From positions 9,358,356-9,422,355 of the forward strand of contig CM041200.1 in NCBI GenBank assembly GCA_023078555.1: 64,000 nucleotides of DNA. Direction: 5' to 3'. The notes under the pieces are model-generated. The model made no database searches, was not told where the DNA came from, and saw only the letters and a program-made list of their open reading frames with translations. The position numbers and the translations under genes were made by a program. Numbering within the stretch: the stretch's first letter is position 1; each line of letters begins with the position of its first letter. Source of the stretch: Ulva prolifera (taxonomy: Eukaryota > Chlorophyta > Ulvophyceae > Ulvales > Ulvaceae). This document shows positions 59,697 to 64,000 of the stretch, in pieces.

Positions 59697-61490
59697 TCCA
59701 TCGGGACGGCGGGCAATTCGCCCAGGTCTCTGGGCGGTGTCTATAGACTCACAAGAACATACTGAGTGCCCTCATATCCTTTGTCCGAGTCCCTAGGCGA
59801 AATCGACCTTTTCAGCGAACTCGCATGCATGTCTGGGCAGAATTCCCCATTGTACCCAGGGAGCGACCACGGCGCCCAGCGCGCGCCTAGAGCTTCCCAG
59901 TGAGCGTAGGACACCCTTCATAAGTATATATTCAATTTTGGGACGTTCATTTTGACGTTATCGATGCTGTTGAACGTGGCCTAGCCATTCTGACTTGTGA
60001 GGTCATGTACTGCCGCTTGTAGGCTGCTAGGGAGCTATTCTACGCAATTGGAGCGCGATCATCAATACGATTGTTATCCACTCCCGGGGATGGTATTTTT
60101 TTTTTTCGCTCTGTGTTTGATCGCTTCAGTGGCTCTGAAACCATAGCGTTCTAGGTTGTCCAGTATATGGCATAAATATCAAATGGCAGGCTTCAATAGG
60201 CCTGCTTGCTAACGTTGGGGCACAGTTGGGCCAATTTTGATAATCCCAATAGCTGTGAGCGAGACTATGCTGATCAAGCGGCTTTCCACAGGATGGCGAT
60301 CATTATATAGACACCATGTGGACGCATCTGGCCTGGTTGATACATTTGACATGTTTGTCTTTTTTCATATTATCATGCAGATGCAGCCATGTTGTATTGC
60401 AAGCGATGTCCCATCTGAATGCGCCAGTCCGATTGTATGCTGATTTGATGAGGCAAGTGACAGATAACCGATGCACTTGATCGTATACTGCTGTGAAGAA
60501 GAGTGCAATAGAAGACGATTGCGAGACGATATGAGCATGCGCTCTGCATCCTTGTCATGAGATTCCGGACTGCATCAGATGTGTCGGAAAGCAAGAATGC
60601 TCTACATACAGCCTCCCTGTGTGCTTGACAAGGTGACCTGCCACATTACGTCCACCAATGACATCATGGTGGTTTACGATTCACTCACGTGGATCGATAC
60701 TGGTTGAATAGCGACAAGTTGTTGCGTAGTTGGCGTAGTTGGCGGTGCTGAACGAAAATGCTGTCGCGACCGTCTCGGCCAGACTGGCAGCACCTCTAAA
60801 TCAAATTAGTTGATATAAGTACCAGCAAATGTTGATTGCCACATGCAGATCGCGTAGGGAACATTCTTGCCCTGGCTTTTATGAGCTGATATACGGCGTC
60901 GAAATTTCACTCACTGTGACGGAAGAACACTACTGGCTTCGCCACCGATACAAGTGATCCAGAATGACCTGCGGCTGATATTTCTTTGATGTATGTGTAT
61001 GAATTGACTGTGGTCGATTGGGATGCTGTGTTGCGTTCTGGTCTTGCAAACTCACGAGATCATGGGACCTGCTCGCATATTCCAGCAGAAACAAACATAA
61101 ATATCGCTATTTTCAACAAGTCATATTCAACCATCGAATCTGCGGCAGACAGGCCGGTCTAGGCCGGCGCGGTGTCCCCTCGCTGTGGCTACATCACGGA
61201 CACGTCGGGCATACCCACACGATAACGATTAATAAATTACTGGACATCTTTGAGACGTGTTAAAGTGAATTTGGGGTGTTCTCAGCCCACTGTGCTCACT
61301 GGGCGTGCGCTGGGCACCGTCGAGGCCTCCGTGGGCAAAATCGGCCTTTTTGCCGAAAACGGGCATTTCCCTGAGCACTTTTCCACGTTTCGCCCAGGAC
61401 CCTCACAGTAGAGTGCAGTATGTTATTGTGAGTCTATGGACACCGCCCAGGGCCCTGGGTGATGTCTGCGTTACTCGCCGTCCCGATGGA
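59697..61490. mobile_element. 1.8-kb unit bounded by about 200-bp inverted repeats (foldback or MITE-like)
   Basis: The left end starts tccatcgggacggcg at 59697 and runs to about 59,905. The right end, read on the minus strand from 61490, starts with the same 15 bases and continues in parallel: c-t-g-g-g-c-g-g-t-g-t-c, then t-a-g-a-c-t-c-a-c-a-a, then a-a-c-a-t-a-c-t-g, through to g-c-c-c-a-g-c-g-c. The two arms are diverged, roughly 70-80% by eye. The interior (about 1.4 kb) is AT-richer and has no transposase-like frame. No clear target-site duplication is visible. It could be a non-autonomous DNA transposon or two opposite copies of one repeat family. Confidence 0.65.
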
Positions 61491-63052
61491 CGTGTGCATG
61501 GCCTGAGTTCAGACCCCCCTCTGTAGCTACTGTATGCTGTACTTACTCTGTCGCTCTCGAGCCACAACGCAGGCATTGTATGAAGGGCTGCAGCGTACAG
61601 TGCTATCATTCTGCATCAATGGATAACCACAGTGTGCAGGTACTTCTTCTTTACCTGCGACTGTAGGTTCTTGCATAGTCTACAAGCTGGATGAGCCAAT
61701 TTGACATGTTGCTTCACAATGATAGACTCTCTCAGTGTGAAAGTAGCTTCTGCTTATTGCTTTGCGGAATTCATGTATACTGGGGCTGCCAAGCAAGTGC
61801 ACACATCACTAAAACACACTTGATCACAATTGTACTGAGATTAAACAGTTTAACACGATCTACGTTTCGAGTATCATTTCTGTCGTCACAACGACACTGG
61901 ACCACGGATTCGATGATTTTTCGCAAGGCCTGCTTAGTCCTGTGACCTCGTCTGAGTTTGCAGATGCCACTGACAAAGGCATTGTTTTCTTATCCTGACT
62001 GCACACGGCATCTGACAGAGTGCCAGCAGAGGTGCACAGGCACTGCAACGTACACATAAGTCTTTGTGTCTTGCAACAGAAGTATCTTGGGTTCAGATCA
62101 CAGCTGCGCTGGCCTTGCACGCAGATCAAGCATATGGCAGAAACCCCAGCACGAAAGGGCAGCCCAACAGCACCACACCCAAGCGAGCAAATACCACAGC
62201 AACAAAAATGCAAGTCACTTCAGAAAAAATTCAAGAAGCCTGATGCAGCTAGCTGTGGCCCGCGCGACAGGCGTGAGGTCTACGTCACGACCGTGTAACA
62301 TGTAGCGTGACAGAGAGCTTCACACTGCGCGCTGAAGCAGTTCAATCGTACTTCGCTGTGATCGTGGACGACGGGGCTGAATATTCTGGTACGCGCCGTG
62401 TATATGGTGTGCTGGCGCTCCCAAGCAGTCGGCCGTGGACGCGCACACAAACAAGCGGACAGCCGCTTGTAAGAAATGACAGGCTGATCTCTATGTCATG
62501 GAGTTGCAGATGGTGCCCAGATGCAGATTCGAATGGGACGCCCGGGCATCAAGGCAGTCTGGAATGCTGCAGTCAAACTGCCACACCAGCCGGGTCGTAA
62601 GGGCATGCTCCGCAGAAGCTGAAGAACATCATGATAGAGTAGCATCTTTTCGATGTATGACCCAGGCCTTGCGCTTGAATGCGCAAGTAGCAGCGCGTTT
62701 GAAGCGATATCATCGATGATCAACCTTAAGTGTCATAAAAAAATTCGATATCGCGCAAGCCACGCAGGCTTGGCAGCACTGGGTCCAGTCTGCAATGGAC
62801 GCGAAGGAAGCGCTGGTGTGTATACTCAGGCAATTGGAAAGAGTCTTTGTGTCGTCAAGACAGTTATGACCACCGCACGCATGGAATATCTCGACATATA
62901 GCGACCGAGGATATCGACTGGAAGAAAAAACCTGCCTAGGCGCGCTGGCATATCTCGAGACAAGTCGCAAACCTACGCAAGGTCGATTTGAGATCTTCAC
63001 AGGAGTGTCCGCGTGCTTGAACGTTTTGGCGTCCTGACGCAGCAAGGAGGTT

Positions 63053-63082
63053 CCAGTCGCGTCTACGCGTAGACGCGACTGG
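63053..63082. repeat. Perfect 30-bp palindrome
   Basis: ccagtcgcgtctacg is followed immediately by its exact reverse complement, with no spacer. The flanking bases break the symmetry. No gene is adjacent. Confidence 0.95.
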
Positions 63083-64000
63083 TGAATTGGACCACCTCAC
63101 GGCCCCGATCGAGCCGAAACGAAGTTCCGTTCGCGAAGCCCTTCCCGCGTGGTACCAGCCTTCGTGAAGGCAAGTCGCTACAGCATGCAAGTAGTTAACA
63201 GCAGGAATTTGCAGAACCGTCGAGATCTGGCCGTTGCGTTAATACTAGTACTGGGCGACAGCATGGCCCATGCGATGTTCGGAACAGGACTGAACGACAG
63301 GCACAGTCACTCCCGCACGATCAGTAACACAGCCGTTGTTGTGCGCCCTCCTCGGCGGGTCCACTCTTTCGTGGGATCCCACTCCCATGAGAGTGCACGA
63401 CCCGCTGTCGGCACGCTGACTGACCGTCGCCGAGAGCCGGCGGCGGCATTCCCGTGTCACTCCATGCGATGTCGTTCCGACGCCGGGCCCTGCCGCAACG
63501 GTCCATGCCATCACCACTGCGGCTTCCAGCCGCAACGTTGCGGACGAATCCGGAGCCATCTCGGAAATGGCTACGGTGCGTGAACGTGTTTATGGACATT
63601 TCACGCAACACATAATTCAGTGGTCACGCGGCCATCAGATACCAAAGCAAGTCTAGCCACAGATCTAGACGCCAGGCATCAGAGTGTAGCCTTCCACCAG
63701 CAACTTGCCCTTGTCTCTCGCTAGCAACGGCGTAGCTGTTCCGGTGAGGCTACAGGCAGAGCACTAGCAGTCTGAGTGGGAAAATTCGATCATAGCTGTA
63801 TCTCGAGATATGAGGTGGTCATGCGATGGCTGATGGTGCGCGACGCCCGCTGCAGTGAAGGCGAGTCGCGCCTCTTCCGAAGCTTCAGAGACAGCGTCCC
63901 GGCACCCACTGCGAGGTGTGCGCGCTTCGTCCTTCCCGATACGCCTGGCCGTAATCAGATTCTGCAGCTGGTCGTGATTTCCACAACTTCACAGATGCCA

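Larger units (their letters stand above)
58759..64000. other. 3' flank and gene-poor region
   Basis: Beyond the proposed end of the giant gene no open frame shows a recognisable family. Frames at 58.8-59.13 kb could be further exons or UTR. A short basic frame at 62134-62298 (starts MAETPARKGSPTAPHPSEQI, Lys/Gln-rich) and GC-rich frames on both strands at 63.15-63.6 kb are unassigned. Base composition falls inside the inverted-repeat unit at 59.7-61.5 kb. Confidence 0.5.

Overview
The window is nuclear DNA of a green-lineage eukaryote, most likely a unicellular or colonial green alga. Coding exons are GC-rich and sit between many short introns (GT...AG). The ribosomal protein eS1, RBX1 and eIF4G all read as plant-type proteins. 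There are no prokaryotic operon features, no CRISPR array and no tRNA or rRNA gene that I can recognise. Exon coordinates below were chained by hand from splice sites and reading-frame phase. They are predictions, but the phases close exactly for the three large models.

Minus-strand block, 1-18.9 kb. At the left edge (1 to about 2.7 kb) is the 3' part of an eIF4G-like gene that runs off the window. Its MA3 exons are recognisable counterparts of the last three exons of a complete 12-exon eIF4G gene at 6,626-15,782 (1,558 aa predicted). The 3-6.6 kb gap holds no confident gene, only weak traces of a non-LTR-type endonuclease. Next comes a complete six-exon RPS3A/eS1 gene (16,750-18,928, 267 aa). 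About 670 bp away, and divergent from it, lies an RBX1 RING-H2 gene on the plus strand (19,595-19,960, uninterrupted ORF).

Middle, 20-30 kb. A gene-poor stretch (20-26.6 kb) carries tandem repeats, a nested palindrome at 22.25 kb and one possible small minus-strand gene. At 26,600-28,758 (minus) is the C-terminal part of a cohesin acetyltransferase (ESCO/CTF7/ECO1). A low-complexity insert of nearly 500 residues splits its catalytic fold. Its 5' exons are unresolved.

Right half, 30-58.8 kb. A single giant plus-strand gene fills this region. I could chain 44 exons with consistent phase into a 4,469-residue type I membrane protein. It has a signal peptide, a long ectodomain with about 18 filamin-type repeats (D-x-[FYH]-G-N motifs and G-S-P-[FW] strands), an IPT/TIG domain, a bacterial-Ig/cadherin-like domain, a Pro/Ala-rich stalk, one transmembrane helix and an Arg/Ser-rich cytoplasmic tail. 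This is the most striking object in the window: a candidate cell-surface adhesion or wall-anchoring receptor.

Far right, 58.8-64 kb. No confident gene. It holds a 21-bp triple tandem repeat, a 1.8-kb unit bounded by about 200-bp inverted repeats (foldback or MITE-like), and a perfect 30-bp palindrome at 63.05 kb.

Functionally, the small genes are housekeeping: translation initiation (eIF4G), the 40S ribosome (eS1), cullin-RING ubiquitination (RBX1) and sister-chromatid cohesion (ESCO). The giant gene points to cell-surface biology.
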